Shown: positions 18,800 to 28,700 of the stretch, one piece after another
How the letters are laid out: each line of letters starts with the position of its first letter
Position numbering within the stretch: position 1 is the stretch's first letter
Assembly: GCA_017510065.1 (NCBI GenBank)
Contig: JAFWOB010000137.1
Location: forward strand, 62,001-126,000
Source: Parasporobacterium sp.
GTDB lineage: Bacteria; Bacillota; Clostridia; Lachnospirales; Lachnospiraceae
Reading direction: 5' to 3'
Length of the DNA: 64,000 bases
The notes under the pieces: model-generated
Seen by the model: the letters and a program-made list of their open reading frames with translations, nothing else
Database searches by the model: none
What the model was told of the DNA's origin: nothing
Position numbers and translations under genes: made by a program

Positions 18800-20488
18800 T
18801 TATTCAACGGAAATGATAAACTGGTATACAGCCTGTCCTCCGTAAGTGATCTCCGTATCCACATCCGGAAGGATTTCCCCGACTTTATCGGCAATCTCCT
18901 GCGCATCCTCTTCGGTGGTTCCTTCCCCATAATAGATCGTGATAAACTCCGCATCTTCCCGGGCCATCTTCTGGATCATCTCGACAGCCGCCTCTTTCAT
19001 GTCCTCACATACAGCAAGGAGTTCTCCGTCTCCGATACCCATATAATCGCCTTTTCGAATATACGTTTCACCCATCCTGGAATCCCGGATCGCATAGGTC
19101 ACCTCGCCACATCGTACCTGCTGCATGGCATCCTTCATCAACTGAACATTTTCTTCCGCGCTGAAGGACGGGACATAGCCGATCATGGCAGTGATCCCCT
19201 CACAGATATTCCTGGTAGGGATCACATGGACAGTCTTATCCGCACACATCTGTGCCGCTTGAGAAGCTGTCATAATGATATTGCTGTTGTTTGGGAACAG
19301 TATTACATGGTCCGCATGGATCGTATCAATAGCAGCCAAGATATCCTCCGTACTGGGATTCATGGTCTGTCCGCCTTCTATGACTGCGTCCACTTTAAGT
19401 CCTTTAAATACTTCCGCGATACCTTCCCCGGAACAAACTGCCGCAAATCCCAGTTCCGCTCTGCTTTCTTTCGGGATTGTTTCGGAAGATACCGCCTCCT
19501 TGAGAGTTTCGTTCCTGTAATCGGATTCCTTCACCAGTTTTTCATGGTGCTCAAAACGCATATTGTCGATCTTGAGACTGTTTAGTTCCCCATAAGTCAG
19601 GGCTTTTTCGATCGCCTGCCCCGGATGGTTTGTATGTACATGAACTTTAACAATATCGTCCATTGCGACACAGACGATGGAATCTCCTATGGAGTTCAGG
19701 AACATTTTCAGTTCTTCTTCATCGGCAGCTGTGAACGATGCTTTCGTTTCGATCAGAAATTCCGTGCAGTAACCGAAACGGATCTCAGCAGTCTCAATAT
19801 TGGAAGTGTCGATAAGCATCGGATGGGAAGGAACAGTCTCCACCTCCGGCTCAAAATCATAGTCCTGTGTTTTCCCTTCAAATGCATCGAAGGCTCCATT
19901 CAGGAACTCGATCAGTCCCTGTCCGCCGGAATCCACAACGCCGGCTTCTTTCAGGACCGGCAGCAGTTCAGGTGTATGCTGCAGCACTTCCCGTCCATAG
20001 GACAGGAGGCTGGAAAAGAACTCTTTCAGGGTAATATCCCTGGCGGCCAGTTCACTGGCTCTTAACGCCACCTCTCTTGCTACCGTCAGGATCGTACCTT
20101 CCTGAGGCCGCATGACTGCTTTGTAGGCAGCGCTGACTGCCACATCGCAGGCAGCTGCGATCAGGGTACTGTTCAGCGCCTTCGCACCTTCGATTCCTTT
20201 GACAAATCCACGGCAGAGCTGTGACATGATCACGCCGGAATTCCCGCGGGCTCCTCTCAGGGTGCCGGACGCGATCTTCTTTCCCACATCATCAATCGAA
20301 GCATCGTCAGAAAGATCCTTTAATTCTCTTGCGGCGCTCATCAGTGTCAGAGACATATTGGTTCCTGTATCTCCATCAGGAACCGGAAACACGTTCAGCG
20401 CATTGATCATATCTTTCTGATTGTCAAGGTACCGGGTTCCTCCCAGAAACATCGCTTTCATCTTTCTGGAATCTATGTAGTCGTTCAT
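18800..20488 (-). CDS. fakA: FakA-like fatty-acid kinase (DAK domain)
   Basis: Predicted ATP-binding subunit that phosphorylates fatty acids held by a FakB protein. It has 562 aa: an N-terminal DAK kinase domain (NVFPVPDGDTGTNMSLT, RGARGNSGVIMSQ, DSGGQGL) and a C-terminal domain starting near residue 330 with the GYVPSFS region typical of FakA/YloV. In many Firmicutes an asp23-like gene sits upstream; here rpmB is divergent instead and no asp23 is seen. It is probably co-transcribed with recG. Confidence 0.88.
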   Translation of the reverse strand: MNDYIDSRKMKAMFLGGTRYLDNQKDMINALNVFPVPDGDTGTNMSLTLMSAARELKDLSDDASIDDVGKKIASGTLRGARGNSGVIMSQLCRGFVKGIEGAKALNSTLIAAACDVAVSAAYKAVMRPQEGTILTVAREVALRASELAARDITLKEFFSSLLSYGREVLQHTPELLPVLKEAGVVDSGGQGLIEFLNGAFDAFEGKTQDYDFEPEVETVPSHPMLIDTSNIETAEIRFGYCTEFLIETKASFTAADEEELKMFLNSIGDSIVCVAMDDIVKVHVHTNHPGQAIEKALTYGELNSLKIDNMRFEHHEKLVKESDYRNETLKEAVSSETIPKESRAELGFAAVCSGEGIAEVFKGLKVDAVIEGGQTMNPSTEDILAAIDTIHADHVILFPNNSNIIMTASQAAQMCADKTVHVIPTRNICEGITAMIGYVPSFSAEENVQLMKDAMQQVRCGEVTYAIRDSRMGETYIRKGDYMGIGDGELLAVCEDMKEAAVEMIQKMAREDAEFITIYYGEGTTEEDAQEIADKVGEILPDVDTEITYGGQAVYQFIISVE

Positions 20489-20551
20489 GTTTTATCCCTT
20501 TGTCAGTTTATTCGGAAAGACGAAATACTTCTCTTCCTACTTTCCGTGATT

Positions 20552-20597
20552 ATTTTAGCAAATTCCGCTTGCAATTACTATAGCAATCTGATAAAAT
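20552..20597. promoter_or_regulatory. Divergent promoter region of fakA and rpmB
   Basis: On the plus strand, TTGCAA (20569-20574) and TAAAAT (20592-20597) with a 17-bp spacer and a TG extension drive rpmB. On the minus strand an extended -10 (TGCTAAAAT, box at 20552-20557) with a weak -35 points toward fakA. The two overlap, so they may compete. Confidence 0.6.
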
Positions 20598-20646
20598 ACT
20601 CCCCGTGCGTAACACAAAGTAACTCTGTAAAGGAGGTGCAAAAGCA

Positions 20647-20832
20647 ATGGCAAAATGTGATATCTGCGGCAAAGGCGTTCATTTTGGTAATGCTGTCAGC
20701 CATTCACACAGAAGATCCAATAAAATGTGGAAGTCCAACATCAAGTCTGTTCGTGTTAAAACAGCCGGTGGAGCCAAGACCGTACATGTATGTACTTCCT
20801 GCTTAAGAAGCGGCAAAGTCGAAAGAGCTTAA
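20647..20832 (+). CDS. rpmB: Large ribosomal subunit protein bL28
   Basis: 61-aa ribosomal protein with the bL28 N-terminus MAKCDICGKGVHFGNAVSHS. It is a zinc-type variant with CxxC (CDIC) at the start and a second pair (CTSC) near the end. The ribosome-binding site AAAGGAGG is strong. It is one of only three plus-strand genes here and stands alone between divergent and convergent neighbours. Confidence 0.97.
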   Translation: MAKCDICGKGVHFGNAVSHSHRRSNKMWKSNIKSVRVKTAGGAKTVHVCTSCLRSGKVERA

Positions 20833-20855
20833 TCCCGATTTTCTTTTGAACGGTT

Positions 20856-20884
20856 AAAAGAGGTCATTCAGGGCCTCTTTTTTG
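20856..20884 (+). terminator. Rho-independent terminator of rpmB
   Basis: AAAAGAGG and CCTCTTTT pair around a 10-base loop, and the stem runs into further T residues. It begins 24 bp after the rpmB stop. Confidence 0.85.
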
Positions 20885-20907
20885 TTCGTCTTTCTCCGCT
20901 CCTTTCA

Positions 20908-22563
20908 TCATCCCAGCAAGTGCAGTTTCTTCAATACCGGTACCAGCCGTGTGCCGCCCGGTATCATCCTCAGTTTCTTTTCATTAATAATTTTCATTGC
21001 AAACAGTAATATGACATACACGATGATGGCGAACAGGATCGTGATCACGATGTCATAGGAATGTCCGCTGACACGGTTTAACATCTCCTGGAAGAAAAAC
21101 GCCAGAACTCCCATAATAATGGATGCTTCCACTGGTTTTATAAATGTATACCTGATTTCCTGCCGATATCTGAGATACTTTCGAAGAGATCTGGCGTTCA
21201 GGATACACATCAGCAGGGCAAAGATCATATCCGCAATGATCCAGGCAAAGACGTCCATATCAAACAGCCACAGCAAAAGAGCCAGCACTGCCGCATTGAC
21301 AGCCAGCGAAAAAGCGGAATGAAAGACCGGTATGCGCATCTTGTCAATTCCCTGCAGGATAGAATTGGTAATGGTAGAAAGACAGTAAAGCACCACCGTA
21401 AGACATCCTACGGAAAGCATTAAGGCAATCTTTCCGGGGTCATCGCTGGTGGGGAATAAAAGATCTATGATCGGACGGGACAGAAAACCAATCCCGGCTG
21501 CGCAGGGAAATGCGATCAATGTGATCATCTGAATGGAAGATCTTACTTTGCTGATCACATCCCGGCGGCTTCTTCTAGCTTTGGAAGAAACAACGGATGG
21601 GATCAGGGCAGAAGCCAGAGCGCTGGAAAGAGCGATGGGAATATTGACGATCAGCCAGTATTTTCCCGAGAACATGCCGATCAGGCTGTCCCTGGTATCA
21701 GGGCTCATGCCTTTTGCGATCATGATATTGCTGAAAATAAATTTATCCACCACACTGCTGAGATTGTAGATAGCGGTATTCAGGATTACAGGAACAATGG
21801 TAAGGATCAGGATCTTTACGATTTCCGCAGTGCTCTCCTCTTCAGACTGGTCTGTTTTCAGAAGGTACCTGGTCTTTTTGTTGTAGCGGATCATCCAAAC
21901 CAGCAAAAGGACCATTGCCAGAAGGGCACCGGCAACGGTACCCATGGTACCGCCTGCAGCACCGAAGGCTTCCGGCGCATTGGAAAAATCATAGCTTCCC
22001 TGAACAATTGTTTTTCCATAATTAAACAGCGCACCGGCTGCCACGACGCTGACAATGGCGTTCAGGATCTGCTCGGCGATATTGGATACCGCTGTGGGAA
22101 TCATATTGCCCATTCCCTGGAAATAACCTCTCAGTACCCCAAGTACTGCCAGGATGATCAGGGCAAATGCAAGAACCTTCAGCGCAACGGCGCTCTGCGG
22201 CACTTTCATGACGGTTCCCGCAAAGAAATCCGCCAGAAGGAACGTGATCAGGAAAGCGCAGATCCCTACGACAGCTGCAAAAACCAGGGCATTGTACAGG
22301 ATCTTCCTTGATCGTTTGTACTGCCCGAGAGCAATCCTGGCCGAGACCATTTTGGAAACCGCCAGCGGCAGGGAGTAGGAAGACAGAAGCAGCAGGATCT
22401 GATAGATATCAAATGCCACACTGTAATAACCAATCCCTTTATCGCCTATGATATTGGTCAGGGGGATCCTGTAGATCACTCCGATCAGTCTTACGATAAT
22501 GGAAGAAAAACCGAGGATCGCTCCCTGAACCATGAAATTACGTTTTTTTATCGTATGTTTCAT
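20908..22563 (-). CDS. SpoVB/MurJ-like lipid-linked sugar flippase
   Basis: Polytopic membrane protein of 551 aa in the MOP (MATE-like) superfamily, polysaccharide biosynthesis / stage V sporulation protein B group. The opening GAILGFSSIIVRLIGVIYRIPLTNIIGDKGIGYY is typical. About 14 hydrophobic segments are visible to the end. Members move lipid II or other lipid-linked oligosaccharides across the membrane; which substrate this one uses cannot be told. It lies downstream of ybeY by 12 bp. Confidence 0.85.
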   Translation of the reverse strand: MKHTIKKRNFMVQGAILGFSSIIVRLIGVIYRIPLTNIIGDKGIGYYSVAFDIYQILLLLSSYSLPLAVSKMVSARIALGQYKRSRKILYNALVFAAVVGICAFLITFLLADFFAGTVMKVPQSAVALKVLAFALIILAVLGVLRGYFQGMGNMIPTAVSNIAEQILNAIVSVVAAGALFNYGKTIVQGSYDFSNAPEAFGAAGGTMGTVAGALLAMVLLLVWMIRYNKKTRYLLKTDQSEEESTAEIVKILILTIVPVILNTAIYNLSSVVDKFIFSNIMIAKGMSPDTRDSLIGMFSGKYWLIVNIPIALSSALASALIPSVVSSKARRSRRDVISKVRSSIQMITLIAFPCAAGIGFLSRPIIDLLFPTSDDPGKIALMLSVGCLTVVLYCLSTITNSILQGIDKMRIPVFHSAFSLAVNAAVLALLLWLFDMDVFAWIIADMIFALLMCILNARSLRKYLRYRQEIRYTFIKPVEASIIMGVLAFFFQEMLNRVSGHSYDIVITILFAIIVYVILLFAMKIINEKKLRMIPGGTRLVPVLKKLHLLG

Positions 22564-22575
22564 ATCCGATCCTTT

Positions 22576-23052
22576 TTACCGGGAGATGCCGATCATATCC
22601 ATGATCTTTCTCTGCTGCTCTTCCATGATCTCGGCATCTTTTTTCTCCATATGATCATAACCGGTCAGATGAAGCATACTGTGAACGATCAGGAATGCCA
22701 GTTCTCTTTTCTGGCTGTGACCGTACTCTTCCGCCTGTGAAATGATCTTTTCACCGCAGACTACGATATCTCCCAGGATCTCTTCCTCTGCGGGATCATA
22801 CAGATCCCTGTCAAAGACCCCAGCTTCTGGATATTCAAAATACGGGAAAGACAAAACATCCGTGACTTTGTCTATATTTCTGGTCTCCCGGTTGATCCGA
22901 CGGATCTCCTCCGGGGACACGATCAATACATTCACATCCAGTTCTTTCGGAATATCCCGGTCTTCCAGAACGGCATTGACCGCTTTTTGTATTACGACTT
23001 TATAATGAAATTGAAATCTACATCCCGAAGGATTTTCAATATAGACCGCCAT
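22576..23052 (-). CDS. ybeY: Endoribonuclease YbeY
   Basis: Zinc-dependent RNase involved in 16S rRNA 3' maturation and ribosome quality control. It has 158 aa with the HxxxHxxxxxH zinc site at HSMLHLTGYDH, and the preceding VLSFP and LGDIVVC segments. A strong AAGGAG precedes the ATG. It lies 12 bp after phoH, the standard ybeY-phoH pair. Confidence 0.95.
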   Translation of the reverse strand: MAVYIENPSGCRFQFHYKVVIQKAVNAVLEDRDIPKELDVNVLIVSPEEIRRINRETRNIDKVTDVLSFPYFEYPEAGVFDRDLYDPAEEEILGDIVVCGEKIISQAEEYGHSQKRELAFLIVHSMLHLTGYDHMEKKDAEIMEEQQRKIMDMIGISR

Positions 23053-23064
23053 GGGTACTCCTTC

Positions 23065-24075
23065 TCACAGCATCCTGTTTCTGGACGCCCTGTCTTTTCC
23101 TGCAGGGCCTGTGCTGTGCTTCTTTTCATATTCTTCATATGCCTGCACGATCTTCTGGACTACAGGATGTCTTACAACGTCCGGACTGGTCAGATTGATC
23201 ATGGCAATATCTTCTTTCACCTTTTCCAGTACTCTGATCGCCACATCCAGTCCTGATACTTGCCCGCTGGGAAGATCCTTCTGGGTCCTGTCTCCTGTTA
23301 CGACCACTTTTGATCCAAACCCGATCCTGGTAAGAAACATCTTCATCTGCGCCGGAGTCGTGTTCTGCGCTTCATCCAGTATGATAAAAGCATTATCCAG
23401 CGTCCTGCCTCTCATGTATGCCAGCGGGGCAACCTCTATCAGCCCTTTCTCAGAGTTGGAGATATAGCTTTCTGCTCCCATGATCTGATAGATTGCATCA
23501 TACAAAGGACGCAGATACGGGTCTACTTTCTGCTGCAGATCCCCGGGAAGAAAGCCCAGGTTCTCACCGGCTTCGATCGCAGGCCTGGTCAGAATGATCC
23601 GATTTACATCTCCCTGTTTAAAAGCGTCGATTGCCATAGCCATGGCAAGATAGGTTTTTCCGGTGCCGGCAGGTCCCAGACCGAATACGATCATGTTGTC
23701 CCGGATCGCATCTACATATCGTTTCTGGTTGAAGGTTTTCGGTTTGATCGGTTTGCCGTTTACCGTGCGGCAGATGATATCATGTTCCAGTTCCGAAACT
23801 GTATGACTGCTTCCTTCTTTGACGAGGGAAATCGCGTAATCTACATTCTGCGCAGTAACCGGACCACCTTTGTCTGCAATCTGTGCCAGATCCATGATCA
23901 CCTTTTTCGCTTTTGCTGTCTGGTCTTCGCTGCCTATGATCCGTATGGTGCCTTCCCTGGCAAGGATCTTAACATACAGGTTCTTTTCGATCTTTTTGAC
24001 GTTTTCATCCAGGCTTCCGAAAACAGCCTTGATGGTATCCACGGAAAGATCGATGATGGTCTCTATCTCACTCAA
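23065..24075 (-). CDS. phoH: PhoH family ATPase
   Basis: P-loop ATPase of the PhoH/PhoL family, linked to RNA metabolism. It has 336 aa; an N-terminal KH-like region is followed by the Walker A GPAGTGKTYLA and Walker B FIILDEAQNTTP, with TGDRTQKDLP as a sensor-like segment. The start is a TTG with AGGGG eight bases upstream. It has its own promoter at 24145-24173 and a perfect 14-bp palindrome in its leader; ybeY follows. Confidence 0.93.
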   Translation of the reverse strand: MSEIETIIDLSVDTIKAVFGSLDENVKKIEKNLYVKILAREGTIRIIGSEDQTAKAKKVIMDLAQIADKGGPVTAQNVDYAISLVKEGSSHTVSELEHDIICRTVNGKPIKPKTFNQKRYVDAIRDNMIVFGLGPAGTGKTYLAMAMAIDAFKQGDVNRIILTRPAIEAGENLGFLPGDLQQKVDPYLRPLYDAIYQIMGAESYISNSEKGLIEVAPLAYMRGRTLDNAFIILDEAQNTTPAQMKMFLTRIGFGSKVVVTGDRTQKDLPSGQVSGLDVAIRVLEKVKEDIAMINLTSPDVVRHPVVQKIVQAYEEYEKKHSTGPAGKDRASRNRML

Positions 24076-24104
24076 ATCAGTTCCCCTTATCAGTCATTTT
24101 GATA

Positions 24105-24118
24105 TCATGTATACATGA
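24105..24118. promoter_or_regulatory. Perfect 14-bp palindrome in the phoH leader
   Basis: TCATGTATACATGA is a perfect dyad located between the phoH promoter and its ribosome-binding site. It could be an operator for a dimeric regulator; none is encoded nearby. Confidence 0.45.
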
Positions 24119-24144
24119 CGAGCATGCTTCTTTCAACAATGCGG

Positions 24145-24173
24145 ATTATATCATCCGTCCAGTTTTTATACAA
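24145..24173 (-). promoter_or_regulatory. Promoter for phoH-ybeY
   Basis: Reading the minus strand, TTGTAT (24168-24173) and a consensus TATAAT (24145-24150) are separated by 17 bp, with a TG extension. It lies immediately downstream of the rpsU terminator. Confidence 0.75.
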
Positions 24174-24174
24174 C

Positions 24175-24203
24175 AAAAAAGGCAATCCTTCGACTGCCTT
24201 TAG
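24175..24203 (-). terminator. Rho-independent terminator of rpsU
   Basis: On the minus strand AAAGGCAGTCGAAGGATTGCCTTT forms a stem that runs directly into a T-tract (TTTTTTG). It starts 11 bp after the rpsU stop. Confidence 0.85.
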
Positions 24204-24214
24204 TTAGTGCTTGA

Positions 24215-24391
24215 TTAGTTGTATTTACGCTTACGAGCAGCTTCAGACTTTTTCTTGCGTCTTACGCTCGGCTTCTCGTAATGCTCACGTTTACGAATCT
24301 CCTGCTGAATGCCTGCCTTAGCACAATTTCTCTTAAAACGTCTAAGAGCGCTGTCGATAGATTCGCCTTCTTTAACGATGACATTTGACAT
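24215..24391 (-). CDS. rpsU: Small ribosomal subunit protein bS21
   Basis: 58-aa basic protein that I translated directly; it begins [20 protein letters not shown] and ends in the Lys/Arg-rich [13 protein letters not shown] tail, both typical of bS21. GGAGGGAGG lies upstream of the ATG. It has its own strong promoter and its own terminator, so it is monocistronic. Confidence 0.97.
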   Translation of the reverse strand: MSNVIVKEGESIDSALRRFKRNCAKAGIQQEIRKREHYEKPSVRRKKKSEAARKRKYN

Positions 24392-24445
24392 AAGCTAAAA
24401 ACTAACCTCCCTCCAGTTGTGGATTTCCGCTTACGCGCATGGACT

Positions 24446-24473
24446 ATTATAACATAAAATGCAGGCACGTCAA
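24446..24473 (-). promoter_or_regulatory. Promoter of rpsU
   Basis: On the minus strand TTGACG (24468-24473) and a consensus TATAAT (24446-24451) are 16 bp apart, with TG one base upstream of the -10. It is about 55 bp upstream of the rpsU ATG. Confidence 0.8.
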
Positions 24474-24520
24474 CAATAAAATTGCAGACTAAACGGGATT
24501 TTTACGGCTGCATCCCAAGC

Positions 24521-24877
24521 TTACTGCCAGGCATTTCTGATATGTGTGATCTCTTCTCCGTCGATCAATACTGCGTCGAAACGGCAGAATGAATCAAATG
24601 GAATATGAAACTCCTTCATATACCACTGAGCCACGCGGCGAATGGTATTTTGCTTACGCATCCCGATCGCATAGGAAGCCCCGCCGTACTGATCACTGGC
24701 ACGGTACTTTACTTCCGCAAAAACCAATTCTTCCCCGTCTTTTGCAATGATATCGATCTCGCCTGCTTTTACCCGGTAATTTCTGGCAAGAATAATAAGT
24801 CCTTCCGTTTCCAGGTGTTCGCATGCCAGATCTTCGTAGGAATTACCCAGATGACGTTTGTTGATCTTCTGATACAT
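24521..24877 (-). CDS. yraN: YraN/UPF0102 family nuclease-like protein
   Basis: 118-aa restriction-endonuclease-like fold protein. It starts with LGNSYEDLACEHLE, and the core AGEIDIIAKDGEELVFAEVKYR holds the D-(E/V)xK nuclease motif seen in the family; the cellular role is poorly known. The frame is open for 46 residues further upstream inside rnhB, but the family starts at the ATG at 24877, 7 bp after the rnhB stop, so I used it. yraN next to rnhB is a common arrangement. Confidence 0.88.
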   Translation of the reverse strand: MYQKINKRHLGNSYEDLACEHLETEGLIILARNYRVKAGEIDIIAKDGEELVFAEVKYRASDQYGGASYAIGMRKQNTIRRVAQWYMKEFHIPFDSFCRFDAVLIDGEEITHIRNAWQ

Positions 24878-24884
24878 AGTCTGT

Positions 24885-25676
24885 TTAGAAATGAATGAAG
24901 GATCTTCGATGGATATCCAGCATACCGTACTCTTTGATGGCGGCAATATGGGCTGCGGTTCCATATCCTTTATGAGAGGCAAATCCGTATTCCGGGTACC
25001 GCTTATCATATTCATACATAATATGATCCCTTGTTACCTTGGCTATAATGCTGCCGGCAGCAATGCTGATGCTTTTCGCATCGCCTTTGATGATCCCTTC
25101 CTGAGAGATATCCAGATCCGGGATATGCACGGCATCTGCCAGAATATGGTCCGGAACCACGATCCTGTGATCAGGGGTAACAGGATATTCGCAGGAGCCT
25201 GCATCCGGCAGTTCATATCGGATCAGCCGCCGGACCAGTTCATGGGTATCCGGCTCCTCTGCGGCATCGTCTGCTTCTGTCAGGCAGGATACATCTGTCA
25301 GATTGCCGACAGCCATCCGCATGGCCCGGTATGTTGCCTGCAGGATATTGATCTGATCGATAATAGCGGCACCGCTGTAACCGATTCCTACCGCTACAGC
25401 CTTTGAAAGGATCTCCCGGTATAAAAGCTCCCGTTTTTTCTCAGACAGCTTTTTGGAATCATTCAGATACAGGATCTCCCTGCATGGATCATCCAGATCA
25501 AGGATGACCGCACCGGCAACGACAGGGCCTGCAAAAGGCCCCCGTCCCGCTTCATCGATCCCGCAGATCAGTGTCCCCGGGGATCTGCGCTCATACTCTT
25601 TCAACTGCTCCGTACGGAGCCTTTCTGCTTTCAGTTTTTCTTCCCGTTTCAATTGGGCTTCTTCTTTTTTTGTCAT
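24885..25676 (-). CDS. rnhB: Ribonuclease HII with an unusual internal insertion
   Basis: Removes ribonucleotides from DNA. It has 263 aa. A charged coiled-coil-like N-terminus (residues 1-33) precedes GIDEAGRGPFAGPVVAGAVIL, which carries the first two catalytic acids. DSKKLSEKKRE, LADAVHIP and KGDAKSISIAAGSIIAKVTRD follow, the last with the final acids. Between the RAMRMAVGNL helix and PDHILADAV there are about 45 extra, acidic residues (EADDAAEEPDTHELVRRL and onward) that are not in ordinary RNase HII. Function should be kept, as all acidic motifs are present. Confidence 0.93.
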   Translation of the reverse strand: MTKKEEAQLKREEKLKAERLRTEQLKEYERRSPGTLICGIDEAGRGPFAGPVVAGAVILDLDDPCREILYLNDSKKLSEKKRELLYREILSKAVAVGIGYSGAAIIDQINILQATYRAMRMAVGNLTDVSCLTEADDAAEEPDTHELVRRLIRYELPDAGSCEYPVTPDHRIVVPDHILADAVHIPDLDISQEGIIKGDAKSISIAAGSIIAKVTRDHIMYEYDKRYPEYGFASHKGYGTAAHIAAIKEYGMLDIHRRSFIHF

Positions 25677-25723
25677 AAAACCATACTCTGTTCGCGGATA
25701 AGCATATTCTATGGATTTCCCTG

Positions 25724-28700
25724 TCAGATCGCCTCTTCTTCCTCTACATCCGCCAGATTGACCGAGATCAGGGAAGAAACACCCCTTTCCTGCATGGTAA
25801 TACCGTAAAGACGGTCTGCCGCTTCCATGGTTCCTTTTCGATGGGTGATCACAATAAACTGGGTATCTTTTACAAGCTTGTGAAGATATCCGGAGAATCG
25901 TATGATATTGGAATCATCCAGAGCCGCCTCGATCTCATCCAGAATACAGAACGGAGAAGGTTTCAGATTCTGTATCGCAAACAGGAGTGCAATGGCAGTC
26001 AAAGCTTTTTCTCCTCCGGAAAGCTGCATCATATTCTGCAGTTTCTTGCCCGGCGGCTGCGCGATGACCGTTATGCCGGCTTCCAGGATATCCACGTCTT
26101 CTTCCAGTTCGATCGTACCGAACCCGCCTCCGAACATTTCCCGGAAGACTTTGGAAAACTCTGCTTGTATCCTTCCGAATTCTTTCTGGAACTGTCTGCG
26201 CATTTCCCTGTCCAGGTCGCGGACGATCTTTACCAGGTCCTTCTCAGCTTTCACGAGATCTTCATACTGTGCGGAGAGGAATTCGAACCGTTCCTTTACT
26301 TCTTTGTATTCTTCGATCGCACCGACGTTAATGGTGCCAAGACTTCGGATACTGTTTTTCAGTTCCTGGATCCGCTCTCTCATGACTTTCGGATCCTGCA
26401 GACTGGCATCGCGCAGTTCCAACGCATGATTATACGTCAGCTGGTATTCGTCCCAGATATACCCTGCTTTGTTTTCAAACCTCTCTTCCAGTTTTTCCCG
26501 GAGAGACGTCAGTCGGAACAGTTCTTTATCGAGGGCAGCAGTTCTCTGAGCATATTCTTCCCTGCGGCTTATGAAATCTTTATGTGAGATGCTGCTTTCT
26601 TCCTTCTGGGACTCCAGATCGCGAAGGACCTTGGACTGTTCCTCGATCTCTTCGTCCGCTTTCCGGATCACTTCCCGGACTTCATCGATCTCACGATTTT
26701 TCTGCTCGATCAGTTCTTCGCTTCCTTCATATCCTGCACGGATATTTTCCAGATCAGAAGCAAATTTCAATGCCTGCTCTTTCATGCGGGAGATGGACTC
26801 GGTAAGATGACGATTCTGTTCCGTATAACGGGAGGCATCCACTTTCAGTGTCTGAGCCAGAAGTGTTTCCCTGGCTTCTTCCTCCCTGCCTTTCTCCAGC
26901 TCTTTTTCCAGACCGAGGATCTGTGCCTTCAGTTTTTCATTTTCCCGGTCATTGTCCTCCAGCTGGTCTCCGATAGATATATTCTCATCATTGATTCCAC
27001 TTGTCTGTTCTTCCAGAGAACGGCTTTCCGTATCTGCATCCCGGAATCTGTCTTCCAGTTCTTCGGATCTTTTCCTTGCTGCATTCAGGCTGACTTCCAC
27101 TGTATTGCTGTACAGTTTATGTTCCTGCAGTCTGGATCTTAAGATCTCCATTTCTGCCTGAAGTTCTTTCCTACGTTTTTTGGCATCTTCCGTTTCTTTT
27201 TCCAGCTCTTTCAACTGTTTTTTCAGGGTATCCGCCTTATGCTTCAGCTCATCCATTTCCCTGCGTCTTCCCAGCAGGTTAGACTTGTTCCTGAAAGCAC
27301 CGCCCGAAATACTGCCGCCTCTGTTGAGGAGTTCTCCTTCCAGGGTAACGATGATCTGGGAATAATTGTATCGTTTGGCGATCACCAGTGCATGATCGAT
27401 CGTATCTGCCACGATGATCTTTCCCAGAAGATACCGTGCCACTCCCTGATATTGTTCATCAACTTTAACAAGAGAACTGGCCAGCCCGATCACGCCTTTT
27501 TCTTCCAGGACAGCAGGATCTTTCAGCTCGCCTCGCCCTGTAACAGCTTTCAGCGGAAGAAAGGTTGCCCTGCCAAGCTTGTTCTGTTTCAGGTATTCGA
27601 TCACATTTTTCGCTGTTGTTTCCGTATCGGTCACAACATTCTGGATGCTGCCGCCGAGAGCCGTTTCGATGGCGGTCTCATATTTCTTATCGGTTCGGAT
27701 AATATCTGCCACGACTCCGTGGATCCCGGGTCTGGAATCCTTCAGTTTCATGATCTCCCGGATCGTATTGCCATACCCTTCATAACGTTCTGTAATATTA
27801 CGCAGGCTTTCCAGTTCCGCCTGGGTTTTCAGAAGAGATTCCCTGACAACAGAACATTCTTTTTCTGAATCACGGATCGCTTTTTCGGTTGCCTGAAGCG
27901 ATTCTGTCTGATCTTTTATGGAAGCTTCCGTTTCTTCGATCTGCTTCAATGCAAGTAACCTTTCTGTTTCCAGATCCTTTACTTCCTGCTCCCGTTCTTC
28001 TTTATCAGAAGTATACCTGCGGAGATTTTCCGTCAGTTCCTCCCGGCGCCTTTTCATTTCATCCATCATGGCGTTCAGGCGTTCCAGACGGGCATTCAGA
28101 CTTCCTCTTTCATTGACAAGACCGATCAGCTGTTCCTTTAAGGATTCGATCTTCTGCCGCAGATCGTCATTACGGTTACGGATATCGAGCACCGCGCTGT
28201 CTTTTCTGCCGGACGAAGCAACTGCTTCTGACAGCTTTTTCTGGTTTTCTTCTTTTTCCTGTGTCAGACGGTTCTGTTCTTCTTCTGTCTCACTGATCCT
28301 GCGTGTAAGAGTTTCAACCCTCTCATTGAATGTACTCTGTGCTTCATTTGCAGAATGGATCTGCTCTTCGAGAACGTTAATGCGGCCATTCAGGTTTTCC
28401 CGCATAACGTGACTTCTGGAAATGGTATTTCTGACTTCCGAGATCTTTTCCTCCAGGGAAGTCAGTTCCTCGCTCAGTGCCTGATATTCGTTCTTTGTCT
28501 GTTCGTATTCCTCCCGCGCCTCTTCCAGGTTGTGCTTTGCAATGTCCTCTTTCTCTGCTGTATCTTTAATACGTGCCTTAATATCACCGTTTTCAAACAA
28601 AAACAGATTGATGTCGAAACGCTTCAGGTCATTTTTATAGACGACAAACTGTTCCGCCGCTTCGCTCTGCCGCTTTAAAGGTCCTACCTGCCTGCGCAGC

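Noticed and set aside
24878..25015. Upstream extension of yraN
   Set aside because: The extra 46 residues overlap rnhB in another frame and are not part of the YraN family.
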